Source: Dipetalonema caudispina | Taxonomy: Eukaryota; Nematoda; Chromadorea; Rhabditida; Onchocercidae | Direction: 5' to 3' | Length of the DNA: 64,000 nt | NCBI GenBank assembly: GCA_013365325.1 | Contig: JABVXV010000197.1 | Coordinates: 1 to 64,000 of the forward strand | Part shown: piece after piece, positions 52,741-64,000 of the stretch | Layout: each line of letters opens with the position of its first letter | How positions within the stretch are numbered: the stretch's first letter is position 1 | Program-made: the position numbers and the translations under genes | Notes under the pieces: generated by a model | Told to the model about the DNA's origin: nothing | What the model saw: only the letters and a program-made list of their open reading frames with translations | Databases searched by the model: none

Positions 52741-53216
52741 CCTATCTTTTGTTAAATTCGGTGAAATTCATAACGACCAGGTTGCTTCAATTTCGTAACA
52801 AAACTCTTAAATTCAATTCTATACTTTTTCTTTTTTTGTCGTTCAATGAGTCATTTTGTAATTGAAATTTTAGCATGAGAAATGATGTAGGGAAAATTTG
52901 GAATGTAAGTTGATTGAATATTTTGAGATGACTAAAGAACGCTGTAAATTTCATCATAATATTTATGATCAAGTTTTATTATAATGAAAGTAAAAATATT
53001 AAATTAACATTTTATCACATTAGATCATTCATAATTTGATAAGATATAGAAGAAAGCTTTCCGGAAATGTATAACAAGAGAATATAAAAAATGGTGATAT
53101 TTTAATTTTTGTATTGTTTTAGGTTGCAAAGACGGTAGACGGTTGGTTTATTTAATTCCTTCGTAAAAAAAAAACAAAATTAATAATCGCAAAATCTGGA
53201 CTGTTTGTATTCTCTT

Positions 53217-53220
<4 letters not shown>

Positions 53221-53246
<26 letters not shown>
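53221..53246. repeat. Poly-T tract (26 T)
   Basis: Uninterrupted T on the + strand; intergenic. Confidence 0.95.
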
Positions 53247-53251
<5 letters not shown>

Positions 53252-55034
53252 CTTGCAGAATTCAAACATCTAGATGAATAAACAATCTTTACACCAATTT
53301 CGATTTGACATCCAAATTAAAATTTTGTAAAGATAGTTTATCTGTAGTAAACTGTGACATATGTCAATGTTAGACAGTAAACGGATAACTTATTTATTCG
53401 ATTTTTTTTTTTTAAAACAATAAAAATAAAAAAAGTAGAAAAAATAAACGTGAAATGTTGGCTGTTTGTGTCCTTTCTTTTTTTTTTTTTTTTTCAAATT
53501 AAACATCCCAGATTAAAATGTTGTAAAAATTATTTATTTATCTGAATTGAACTTTGATATATGTTGGAATCATGAAATAATTTTAGGTAAATTATCTATC
53601 TAGTCGGTATTCAGCATAGAAGAAATAATTTGAATCCAGTAGCAAGTGGCTTATAAATAGCAGTTAAACAGCTATTATGCAAAATTTATTGTCCAGTAAT
53701 AATATTTAAATGCGACGGCAAGTATTAATTGAGTTCTCATTTATCTATTTTGAATAATTAATTGTAAAAGAAAAATTAGCTGAGTGATGAAAGTTTAATA
53801 CAATAGCATATGTTAGTTATGATCATAATCAAAATTGAAAAATAATATCGAATGTTTACTAAATGATTTCCAGCAAAAAAAAGGAACAAGGTAAAAATAT
53901 TGAATATGATAATAATAAGGAATAAAAAATAATTGTTTATATCTTATCATTACCAATTAAATGATGAAATTTTCAAATAAAACTTTAAGTTAAAAAAGGA
54001 ATAAAAAATCTTCCTATTACAATCCGGAAGAAATCCGCAATTTTTTTGAATTATTAAAGAATATATTTGTGTTTCATATTTGTTAATTCAAAATTGCGAT
54101 TATCAGGTAAATAATAATAATAATAATAATTGAATGCTGTACTAGTAATAAATACCTGTGATATTTTAATAAAATTTATTTAATAATAAAAATATTAACT
54201 GTTTACAATCGAAATAATTTATTTTAAATAGTTCACAATATTTTTCCATCATAGCAAAGTTTGAAATTTTTTTCTTTTTTATGATAAATGCTTCAAATAC
54301 TATTTGTAATTAATATGATATGACTATTATCAATTCGATTTCCTTATCATTTCATCGACACAGCCAATAATTAATTTTCAATGCCAAACAACTAACAATA
54401 TAAATTAAAATTGGACCGTATGCGAATTTTAATTCTTATAGTTGAAGTTCAAAGATCAAGTGTATTGTTAATTGTTAGAAAAAAAAAAATGAAAAATAGA
54501 AAATTTTTGTGATTATGTAAATTTTTAAAAATTAAATATTCGACCAAAGAATTTCTGCAGGCAAAATATGATACTTTATTTATCAAACATTATTATTTAT
54601 TATCCGATCATTTTCATATTATCAGGTATACCCATTTATTAAGCACAATTGTCTACATTTGAAAATTTAGTCAAAAGAAATGTTTCCTTTTTTTTTAACT
54701 TCGTTAAACTTTTTAATAAAAATGATAAAAGATTATCTAATTAGTAATTAGTAAAATGTACTAGTAACAGAATTTACCAATCATTTTCTTGGAATAAATT
54801 ATAATTGGATAGCATTTCATTATTGGTAGAGAAAAAAAAATCTCTAATATATTATCCGACGAAAAAGCAATCTTTTTTTTTTTTTTTTTAATAATAAACA
54901 ATTTGATATCTTTTGTCTAATTAAAAAAAAAAAAAAAAGAAGAAAAAGTATGAATAATTTTGTTTTTTTCATTAAAAGTTTATAATTTATAAAATTTAAT
55001 AATTTCAAATATATTTCATCAGTAATTTCCAGTA

Positions 55035-55359
55035 ATGGTATTTTTGGTACCATTGATCATTTTACAAATAGAATGTGCTAGTCAAAAAAAGCAAACATAT
55101 GAAATAACAAATTCAATGCGTAGCACTGCGCAACAACCAGTGATGCAAATATCACCATCACCAACAATTCCGGTTTATGCTAAGGATACACCACCAGCTG
55201 TACCATCATATCAGGATGCACAAGCACCAATTGCTACCATACCTGTTGAAACATCACCATCCGCAGAATTAAAAATTAATACCAAAGTAATCATTATCAT
55301 TTTCTAATTCACATAATTCATATTTTAATTTTTCTTTTTTTTTTTTCTTTTGGTTAACA

Positions 55360-55391
<32 letters not shown>

Positions 55392-56256
55392 GATAATGTT
55401 GAATTTATGATTATAAAAATTTTGATTGGAAAATTCATATTACAGTAATGTATAAGGTTACATTATAAAGATAAGATAATTATTACGTAAATGTAGTATT
55501 TCAAAATTAAGATATTGTAACGGACAAAAGTGGAATTAAAAGTAGCAGTAGTTTAGGAGAAACGAAAATAGAATCCAGAAATAGAATTAGAGAAAAAAAA
55601 ATGAATGAATGAATTATGAAGTATATGAAAGTTAGAAATTGATTGTAATCAGATAAGTAAGGAAAAAATTGTCATTTATAGGATCAATTTTTACCGCAAT
55701 CTCAATGTTTTTTTTTCTGAAATTAAAATTAATTTTCTTCTATGCTTTCTTTCTTTCGAATGAATATGAAAAATATGAGCAATATCATATATAAACTGAA
55801 ATGACTGATTATTATTCTATTATATTTTCTGTTTGCTAATTTCATCGATCTTTTTATTCATTTCCAATAATCTATTAATTATCATTTAAATTTCTATCAT
55901 TTCCAATCTATTCCTGCTTGAAAATAATCAATATTGATGTCTTCCATTTGAAATCCTTGAATTTATTTATCACTTTATTTCAAATTCCATTTTTGTAACT
56001 TTAGAAAAATACCTCAAAAGGGAGTATAGAACCTGAAGGATCACAAGAAAAGGAAAAAGATGCTGCTATTACAAATGGAAAAGGAGGAGGAGAAGGAGGA
56101 GAAGGAAGAGGAGGAGAAGGAGGAGGAGGAAGAGGAGGAGGTCATAATATTGGTGTTGGTGTTGATGAAAAAAGAGGAAAAGGAGATGATGAATTCGATG
56201 AATGTCCCGATTTGACACCTGATATCCTTAAAAATATCGTTATTGATAGCTGTTAA
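55035..56256 (+). CDS. Small secreted low-complexity protein, function unknown
   Basis: Two exons, 55035-55286 and 56005-56256, join in phase 0 into 167 aa ending in TAA. Residues 1-15 (MVFLVPLIILQIECA) form a short hydrophobic signal peptide. Residues 16-84 are rich in Pro, Ser, Thr and Ala (for example SPSPTIPVYAKDTPPAVPSY), as in a disordered or O-glycosylated extracellular region. Exon 2 encodes a Gly/Glu/Arg-rich tract (about 110-134) from GGA/GAA/AGA triplets. An acidic C-terminus (DDEFDECPDLTPD) follows, then IVIDSC. Only two cysteines remain in the mature part, both near the end. TAATTTCCAG two bases before the ATG fits a spliced-leader acceptor. The two exons are exactly equal in length (252 bases). 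I recognise no family. Expression and the exact tract length deserve caution because the GGA run is slippage-prone. Confidence 0.7.
55361..55387. repeat. Poly-T tract (27 T) in an intron
   Basis: Lies in the single intron of the secreted low-complexity gene. Confidence 0.95.
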
Positions 56257-58068
56257 GATGATAAGAAGGAATTATTTTAGGCTTTTGCATTATGTAATTT
56301 ATCCATTTCACAGATATATATATATATATATGAGAATGAATAATTGTTACTCGTATCTAACATATTTTTATAGATATATTAAATCGCTGTCCATTTTATT
56401 GAAGTAAAATTTCGAACCTCTTTAAATAGAAGCAATAACATAATCTACTCATTTTTTCATAATTAATTCTCTTGAGCTTTACTTTTTTTTTTTTTTCTTT
56501 TTGTTGCTTTAATTTTATAAATTTCACACATTTACTGACCAAATAATTAATTTGGACATATTTATCTGACTATTTTCTTATTCCCATAATAAGTATACTT
56601 TAAAAGATGGTAAAAATTGAGAACTATATGTGACGAAAACCTTACTCCTACGGCTATATAACCAATTAATTAGCTGGCAGGAATTTATCCAATTTCACTT
56701 CAAATTATCTTTACCCTTTACAAAACTTTCCATGCTTACAGTTCGATAATCGCTTAGGAAATTTTACAACTATTTTGCTAATCATTTCGAAATATTCACA
56801 ATTTCCAGGTTTAAAAACGAAAAAATTGTAAGAAAAAATACTTCTCGATCGAGAACAAAAAATCTTTCAAGTGATCCACGATATGACATGCTTATCAGAT
56901 GTGACACTAAGTATTCTACTGCACTCGTTCAAGGAATTTCTTGTTTTGCCGATGTAAAGGAAAGAAAAATTATATATGCCAAATAATAATACATCTATAT
57001 CATCCGACAGATAAACTTTGAGTATCGAAGGCAATTCAATAGTAGAAACCGTCCAGTATTCAATTTCATGATAACAGAAAAAAAAAAAAAGTGGAATTTC
57101 AAAAGTTTCATACTCATCAATCATAAAATGATAAAACGTATGTATGTGTCTTTATGGAAATGTTTTTGCTCACAAAATCCATTTCATTTATACACATAAT
57201 AAGACGAGAGACGGAAAGCTTTTCACTTCGCAATTTCAAATTTCAAACAAAAGAGAAACAACGAATAATAGTATATAAGATGATGATGAAATGACAAATG
57301 AGAATAATTTGCATATTTCACAATAGGAAAGAAATGCAGCTCTCCGTTGAAGGAGAAAATTTATTTTTTCCCGTTATGCTTTGAAATGACAGTGGTTCGA
57401 AAATCCAATGAATTTACAACTAACTACATTTGAAGAATCAGCTAACAGTACTAATAAGATCTATAGGTATGTAACATATTACAGTAAAATTCGTTTTTTG
57501 CTTCAAAGAAAAAAAAACAAGGAGTATGTTAATATAATTATATGGTTCTTTCTATTTTATAAAAATCGTGGATTCAACGAGCATTAAAAGCTCATTAAAT
57601 CGAAAATAAAACATAATTCTACCACAGTTCTACGTCAGGAGAAATCAATTTCACAGAAACTTCCCTTTCTCTGCAAAAAATCGCAGATGCTTATGGATAC
57701 ATTTAAGCATAAAATACACCATTTTGTACTAAGGGTACTTACACTGAATAGCGACGAAATAATAGCAACTGATGACAGCTAGTAGGATCATGACCATAAG
57801 TATAATCATAGAAATTGTGAAAAATTAAGAAAAATTCAAAGGATATCCAAAAAAAGAAAATCTTACATAAGCTAGAAAAGAAGCAACAAGAAGCGGTAGA
57901 ACAGTAATATTAAAAGGAGCAGCAACAACAGTGTGGTAGAAGTAGAAGCAGCAAACATAGTATAATAGTATTAGTAAACTAATACTATTAATATTTATTA
58001 CCTGTCAATTTTTAAAAATTAAAATTTACAGCAGTTTTCTCATTACCACACCAGAAGAATTCATTCAG
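56257..58068. other. Intergenic region between convergent genes
   Basis: No supported exon. Contains a short AT run at about 56313-56331 and a perfect 12-base inverted repeat at 57963-57990. Open frames on the minus strand around 56867-57124 lack splice partners. Confidence 0.55.
57963..57990. repeat. Perfect hairpin, 12-base arms and 4-base loop
   Basis: TAATAGTATTAG, then TAAA, then CTAATACTATTA. AT-rich hairpin in the region between two convergent genes; could be chance, or mark transcript ends. Confidence 0.8.
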
Positions 58069-58437
58069 TCAAAAAAGCATGTATAAATTAAAATTCGACA
58101 AAAAGGAAGTCCAGTGAGAAAGATGACGGGAAAGAAAAAGAAAAGTGAAAATAATACAAACACATAAATTTATATAAAAAAGGATTTTATGATTACGAGG
58201 CGAAAAATTCTGCGCAAAAAATCCATGGTGAATAATAATGAAATTAACCATGAAAACGAAAAAAAGAAGCATAAAATTAGAAAATACAATAACCACTGAC
58301 AGTTTCCTGAGCAGCAATGACCGCAGCAGCAACAACAAATTCATTCGCAAAAGATGATCCACAAATACTTCGAAAGCCTCAGGAATGCATGCTTTCCTTA
58401 AACGACTGTACACAGCTGGTGCTAACTGACCGCTCAT
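58069..58437 (-). other. Open segment beginning MSGQLAPAVYSRLRK, possible first exon of a downstream gene
   Basis: About 300 bases after the stop of the deubiquitinase gene, a minus-strand ATG at 58437 is preceded by TTTACAAG. The first 34 codons (MSGQLAPAVYSRLRKACIP...) look coding-like, then the frame passes into a Leu-rich stretch made by a GTTGCTGCT repeat. An overlapping frame is also open there (FANEFVVAAAVIAAQET) up to a GTCAGT donor. The spacing would suit a downstream gene in an operon. No second exon was found, so this stays a weak call. Confidence 0.22.
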
Positions 58438-58731
58438 TCAATCTTGTAAATAAGTTTATTGTTCAGAAAATATAGAAAGAAATATATGACTCAGTTGGGA
58501 AGTTGCAATAAGAAAAAACTTTCGAATCACAATCAAACAATGGTGAAATTCTCTCAAAAACATATCATCAGTCCTATTCAATTCGATTTAACATAAAAAA
58601 GAAAAAAAAGAAGAAAGAAAAAGAAAAAAAGATCTAGGTGATACTTTGTTCATGCAATAAATATAACTTCTCATATAACGACCAAATTTACTGGAGCAAT
58701 AACTTTTACACCGTTCCTACTTAGCTAACAT

Positions 58732-61700
58732 TTATTCATATGGTGGTGGTACATCCTCCATTTCAACACCCGTTGACGTGGATTCAACTGAAGAATCATC
58801 TTCTGGACGATTTGCCCTAGTGGTTAGTGAAATTTGCCAAGAATGCGGTGCACCTACTGACGAAACCGGTTGTTGAACACGTGGATATCTGTAAAGCGTG
58901 GTCAAAATTTCAAAAGTAAACAACTATCCAACGAATCTTTCTCGAATTGTGATCATGTAATTAAATTTTCAGCAAAAATGCTAGTAGGAAAAGAAAAAGA
59001 AGAAAATGAAATCTTACTGTTGTGAAGCTAAGTTAGCTGAATCGTGTTCTGAATACGGTGGCGGAGGTGGTAGACCGACATTAGCTAAAAGCCTTTCGCT
59101 GAATGACATGGATGTGCCCAGATTTAAAGCTTCATCAGAAGTTCCTTCAAAAATTTTTGGTGCAAATCACAATAAACTGGCATTACATTTTACTCAAGCC
59201 AAATATGTCCGTACTTCATATCACAACAGTTACATATGCTGCATCATTAAAAGGTTTAATATTTGACGGAACTATATTTTGAGTAACGTTTAGACAAACC
59301 TGTTTTCAAGGACAGCTTGGACTCTATCGGAAACGCAATATTTTTCGGTGAATCAACTGTTGACGATGTTTCAGCTCTATCACAATCTGCTGAAGACTGT
59401 TCGGTTGATCGTGAACGTTCTCCGAAAGCACACGATAGGCGTCTCTCATTCGAAACCCCTGGGACGTTTCTCGACATATCCTGAAGATTTTCTGCTTTAA
59501 AACTGTACATCGGTTGCAATGGATGAAAGTAGCAATTGAGAAATATAAATTAAGAAATTATAGCAAGGAATATACTACTGTATCACTTGCCAAAAACTAC
59601 AAAAGAGACTTACACTTCACGAAAAAGGAAGCAATATCTTGGAGAACTTAAACTTTATGAATAAGCATAACTCGACTCTTTCATCTACTGAAAGTTGTAA
59701 TGCACTAATAAGTTTTGTAAAAACAAAATAATGTTTGGATTTTTGCAATTCTTCTTTTAAATAAATTATACTCACTCCAAAAAATGTATTCCTAGCAGAA
59801 TTATCGCCATCGCTCGAAGAACTACCGCCGTTTGAAACAACCGAGGATGGAGAACTCAGTTTCGACAGGAAATCTTGAAATTTTTCATACATTTCAATAA
59901 AACTATCCATTCCTTCAATCTCACCCGATTTATCCAAGTCATCACGGCGACTGTCGTAATCATAAATATCCGATTTAGCTGACTGAAAATAATCTGAATT
60001 TATGGAGTAAAGACTAACTTAACAGACTTCCTGACAAAGTTACCGGTCCTTCTAGGTTTTTCAGCTACTCAAAAATCGATATTGCAATAGGTCACTGTTG
60101 TCTATCTCTGAAGTTGTGAATTAATAACAATGAAGATCATCGTTCACACGTTCTTCGTAATGTTGACTTCAATCGACGAGCTTAGTTTTAAAAGAAGAGT
60201 AGGTAGTACTTTGCTCATACAATAAATGAACCAGACACCTTAACAATTTTAGCATTTCTGTCCAGTACCACTGAAGATATGAATATTTTTAGAGTTTTAA
60301 ATTCATAGGAAATAGTCCTATAGACAAAATTTTTGGCTTACATTGGTAGAAAGTTGCAATTTAAACCAATCCTTCATTTTGTACAAATTGCTGCGAGCTT
60401 GTTCAGTTTCCGCAAGAATCTTAATTATGGAATAAATGAAATTTGCTAAAGAGAATGAAAGTTTATAAATAAAGCTTACAAAAATAATGATGGTAAGGAC
60501 AAATCAAACGGAAATCCTCTACACTTAATATCGCCATACTTTGCGACCCTTTCAGTAATAGAAGAAGTTGCAAAACCGTAAGCTAAATTGTACTAAAACT
60601 TTTATAGCAGAACAAAGAATTGCACCGTGATTTGCAAAAGAGTAACCTTAACAATCTCTTCATTATCTGAAGCAATATCGATTAACGTTCGTAACAAATG
60701 ATATGCTTTCCATGAGTAGATATCCCTCTGACCGAACATTATTGCAATAAAGCCTTTGTACTTCTGAGGGCCATTTTCTGAAAAAAGATGAAAATCCGAG
60801 TCATAAGATTGAATGATAACTGAAGTTGATGTGATCGAATTAAATTACTGTTAATTAAATTTGGAACCAAACTGGAACACTTGAAATCAAATTTGGGCAA
60901 GACTACCTAATCAAGTAAAGATTTTTCCATTCCTGAACATTGTCAAAAGTTCTGCTTTGAATAAAAGTTTAAATCCTTACATATATTTTTTCTCTAATAT
61001 TGTTCGCCACATCAATATCTTAACTATCACTTTGGATTTACACCGCTAATATGAACAAAAGTTCTATTGATCAGTGGGATAATTTCTCAATCAGTAGAGC
61101 AAAAAAGGTGATGCGTTTTAAAAGAACTCTTACATGAGAGTCAGTATCCGGTTTATTTTTCTCCTTCAAAAATTTTTTAACTGAAATCAATTTAGTGGAG
61201 GAAAATCTGGCCGCTCACTTAAATGATTAGGATACCATCATCGGCTAAAATTATGACCCTGCGTAAGACAAAAATTTGATCAGCCACCGGTTTGTGTATA
61301 CGCTCTACTGAATATTTCAGTTTCTGATTTTTAAACTTACTTAAGTCACAAGAAATCCTGAAAAGTCCATGAAAACGCAACTTACCAAAACCTAAAAGTA
61401 CCAAACGCTGCCTTTCCCTTCGTACTGAGTCATTAATTTCAAGAATGTTTTCAATGATTATTGTCGCGCTTTTCACTTCGTTCGGTGTAAACAGACACTT
61501 AAAAATGAAATGATTTAGCGAAGAATTACAAATAAACTGAGAATACAATTAGGTTATGGGCAAAATTATGGTATAAATTGAATCAAAAGACTTTGCGCTG
61601 GAATCCTTATTTCATAATTTTATTCCCTATGCCCCATGCAGTCTAGTAAAATAAAGTGTAAAAATCTTGTTCTATTCAGAACAGCGAAGAAGACGTATCA

Positions 61701-63846
61701 CTGTTCCTATGCAATATTAAGAATCTAACAGATTGTTTTATTCATAATGTCTCAAGGGAACGACAGCTTTTACTGTATTGCATTGTCTGTGTTTAACGTG
61801 TTCTTAAAAAAAAGCAGCTTAAGTGAGTTCATCATTTGGCCAAGTAAAAAATCTGTCTCTCAATTTCATTAGATCAGTAAAAAGAGGGAAAATTTCTCAA
61901 CGCCCCTATCATAAGAACTCTTGCCTTTTTCTGATATATTTGTAAGACTGAAAGTTACTACTTGAAGTTGCACCAATTATGTACCTCAAATGAAAAATGA
62001 TAGAGAAGAATCTTCGTAAAGTGAAGATTTTCCCAGCATAAATACAATATCGTATCCAATGCAACTGCGCGATCAGTAGGCAATTCGATCAACTGCTTCA
62101 GCAGCCTAAAGCTTGCCACATGTTTAGGTCTAGTACCATGTCGTAAATTGAAATTTAATTCCATGTTTCCAATGGAAACGTTATCTGATAACATTTTGCC
62201 TATCAGCAATGTAAAAACATCAGCAATCAGCTAATTGTTTGTATTTTTACTCCAATCGTAAATATGTTACAAATACGGTATGTAAGAAATTAAAGCAAAT
62301 TAAAAAGCCTACTGCAAAACAAAGTACCTATTAACAAAAAGCGGTTCATCCATCCACTGAGCAACTTCTTGCGGTGCTCGAGTAAGACCACCGGTTGTAA
62401 TAGCATATGGGTTCAAATTCGCGTTCTGCAAAAAAAGTGAAAATTATTTTTATATAATGACTTATTTGACAGTATATTACGTAATTTTAAAAACAAATAG
62501 GGAAGCTCGAAGTTAGCTTGTTATAACATAAATAAGCTTATGCTTTAATTTATTTCTCACCTCGCCTTGCCATTCGAATTTGCAAGTCCTGAGCAGTAAT
62601 GAAATAACTTCATACAGTTTTGAACTATCTTGATAAATCACTTTGATATGGTAATCATCTCGTGAAATAAGCACCAATAATGCATGCAAGGCACCTTTTC
62701 GTACTAGTTGCCTTTTCTGAAATGATTTTTCCTTAAAGTAAGCAATAAAGTGCTCACTGAGATCTTATAAAAAGCCACTGAAGCGTAGAACTGTTAATAG
62801 CTAAGCAGCACCAATTAGGATACATTTCCGGAATATTTGAGAAAAGTGAGAGCACGGGAACGGAAAAGACAAAATACAAAGATGGATACCTGCTCCAAAC
62901 CTGACTGAGCATAAAGATTAAACAAAGCTATATATTGGGTAGGATGAGCGCTGAATTCCGTGAAGTAGTTGCGAGGGATGATAAGTAACAAAGTGATAAA
63001 CATATCAGATATCGTATCACCCGCTTTATAAACAGCATCAATTTTGAAATCAGGGCAATCTCCTGCAACTGAAACGTTAGGAAAATTAATAATTACGTTT
63101 CTTAAATGCTGCCTAAATAATCATGAGAAAAATTCCTTGATTAAAAAAAATTTTTTTGTTTCAATTCGTATAAAAGATATACCAGAAGTTACTGTCCTCA
63201 AACTATGAATTCAATGACATCAGCGATATACTTGAAATACCAACAATTTAAAGTGTTTTTTTCTAAAGAAAATTCCCACCCAGTGTTTGAAACTTACTCA
63301 TATACGGCTGAATAACGTCAGGATAATCATGTGCCGCTGCATTCAAAAGTGTTACAAATATATTTGTGAAAAAGTATCGCACCTGAAATTAAACATAAAA
63401 GCAAAATAATGTTGTCACACATTTTGAAAAACAAATCTTTAATTGTGTATTCGACAAACAGAACTATCTGCTTAATTTAGCTAAGTCTGAGGCCGAAAAC
63501 AAAACCTGCAATCAATGCAATCACTTGTTATGTCACGTTACAATATGTCATCAAAATTGAATGCTTTTTAGAATTAACATTGAAAAAATTTTTGTTCTCA
63601 CGGCACCATTACATCACATGAGCAATACTTCAGATTCGGTAAAAACTTTTATATTTTCTCCGCAATTTTCAAATTTCCAATTATCGAGAATTTGAAACAC
63701 TTACATCAGTCGAAGGTGCGGTAAGAAGATATAAAACAACCATTTTAGATTGAAACATAATATTACAAATGAACCATCCACGAGAAGATTTTGAAGATGT
63801 AAACAATATTTCGTAAGTTTTCTGCCATTCTGTTACGTTACCAGAA
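58732..63846 (-). CDS. C-terminal part of a USP9X/fat-facets-like ubiquitin carboxyl-terminal hydrolase (partial)
   Basis: Thirteen exons read right to left: 63705-63846, 63298-63382, 62890-63068, 62561-62716, 62321-62425, 61985-62230, 61386-61497, 60647-60777, 60342-60419, 59776-59982, 59300-59480, 59018-59144 and 58732-58888. They give about 634 codons to a TAA. The first exon enters in phase 2, so the gene continues past the right edge. The encoded part is helical, HEAT-like sequence. By eye it follows the USP9X region after the catalytic domain, with landmarks such as ALFNLYAQSGLEQKRQLV, SSKLYEVISLLLRTC, LYLCWENLHFTKILL and LYKMKDWFKLQL in the same order. The last about 225 residues are Ser- and Asp-rich and disordered, with two PPxY motifs (PPPPPYSE and the terminal DVPPPYE). 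The Cys/His catalytic residues are not in this window. Family role: removing ubiquitin from trafficking and signalling proteins. The join at 62321/62230 uses a weak donor. Confidence 0.82.
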
Positions 63847-64000
63847 CTGCAATTTAACTTTTTAGTTCTAGGAAAAGTAAAGGAGAGATGAAATAAATAT
63901 GCAGCAATGAATAAAATTTTTGTCAAATTCACATGCGAAGAAGAAAACGTGAAGAACACAAATAAAATGTATGAAGCAGATAAATGATTTGGCATTTTTC
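63847..64000 (-). other. Intron of the USP9X-like gene running off the edge
   Basis: Upstream of the first visible exon (acceptor AAATTGCAG) there is only AT-rich sequence to the end of the window. The open frame reaching the edge mixes this intron with exon sequence. Confidence 0.6.

Larger units (their letters stand above)
51431..55034. other. AT-rich intergenic stretch
   Basis: No supported exon. It contains an exact 29-base tandem duplication at 52683-52740, a poly-T tract at 53221-53246, another at 53479-53494 and a short AAT array near 54112-54129. Confidence 0.6.

Noticed and set aside
56867..57124. Minus-strand 85-codon open frame beginning MIDEYETFEIP
   Set aside because: It contains a poly-Phe run from a T tract, has no splice link to any exon and no recognised motif.

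Overview
The window is nuclear DNA from a nematode. It is very A+T-rich and full of homopolymer runs and AT or AAT microsatellites. The genes are split into many small exons by GT...AG introns with short T-rich 3' sites. A cuticle collagen, a Patched-related (PTR) protein and likely spliced-leader acceptors just upstream of ATGs all fit. Introns of several hundred bases point to a parasitic lineage, perhaps a clade III/spirurid (filarial-type) worm, rather than Caenorhabditis; that placement is inference. There is no sign of a bacterial, viral or transposon-encoded gene.

Layout. 1-119 is an AAT microsatellite. 548-4496 (+) is a six-exon gene for a secreted, cysteine-rich protein. 6712-16038 (-) is an 18-exon PTR/sterol-sensing-domain membrane protein (842 aa). 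16.0-22.4 kb is mostly non-coding but holds two exon-like islands that are phase-compatible with the PTR gene. 22393-25601 (-) is a nine-exon cuticle collagen (403 aa). 29599-30544 (-) encodes an unrecognised 132-aa protein with two hydrophobic segments. 32877-45738 (-) is a 25-exon protein kinase N (three HR1 repeats, C2-like region, AGC kinase; 1080 aa). 45.8-55.0 kb is a gene-poor stretch with possible alternative 5' exons for the kinase and several simple repeats. 55035-56256 (+) is a two-exon secreted low-complexity protein. 58732 to the right edge (-) is the 3' part (13 exons, about 634 codons) of a USP9X/fat-facets-like deubiquitinase whose catalytic domain lies outside the window.

Method. 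I built each gene by hand from open frames, GT/AG sites and intron phase. For the five multi-exon models on which most of the annotation rests (cysteine-rich protein, PTR, collagen, PKN, USP9X-like) the phases close exactly from first to last exon. Two junctions (in PTR and USP9X-like) needed a weak donor, and one PKN intron has a GC donor. Family names rest on motifs recognised by eye, without database searches.

Functional theme. The genes are not an obvious pathway cluster. The PTR protein and the collagen both belong to families used in cuticle and moulting biology, PKN is a Rho-effector kinase, and the USP9X-like enzyme acts in ubiquitin removal. I found no convincing undescribed system. 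The most useful leads are the hidden exon candidates upstream of PTR and PKN, the GC-AG intron inside the kinase domain, and two PPxY motifs at the tail of the deubiquitinase.
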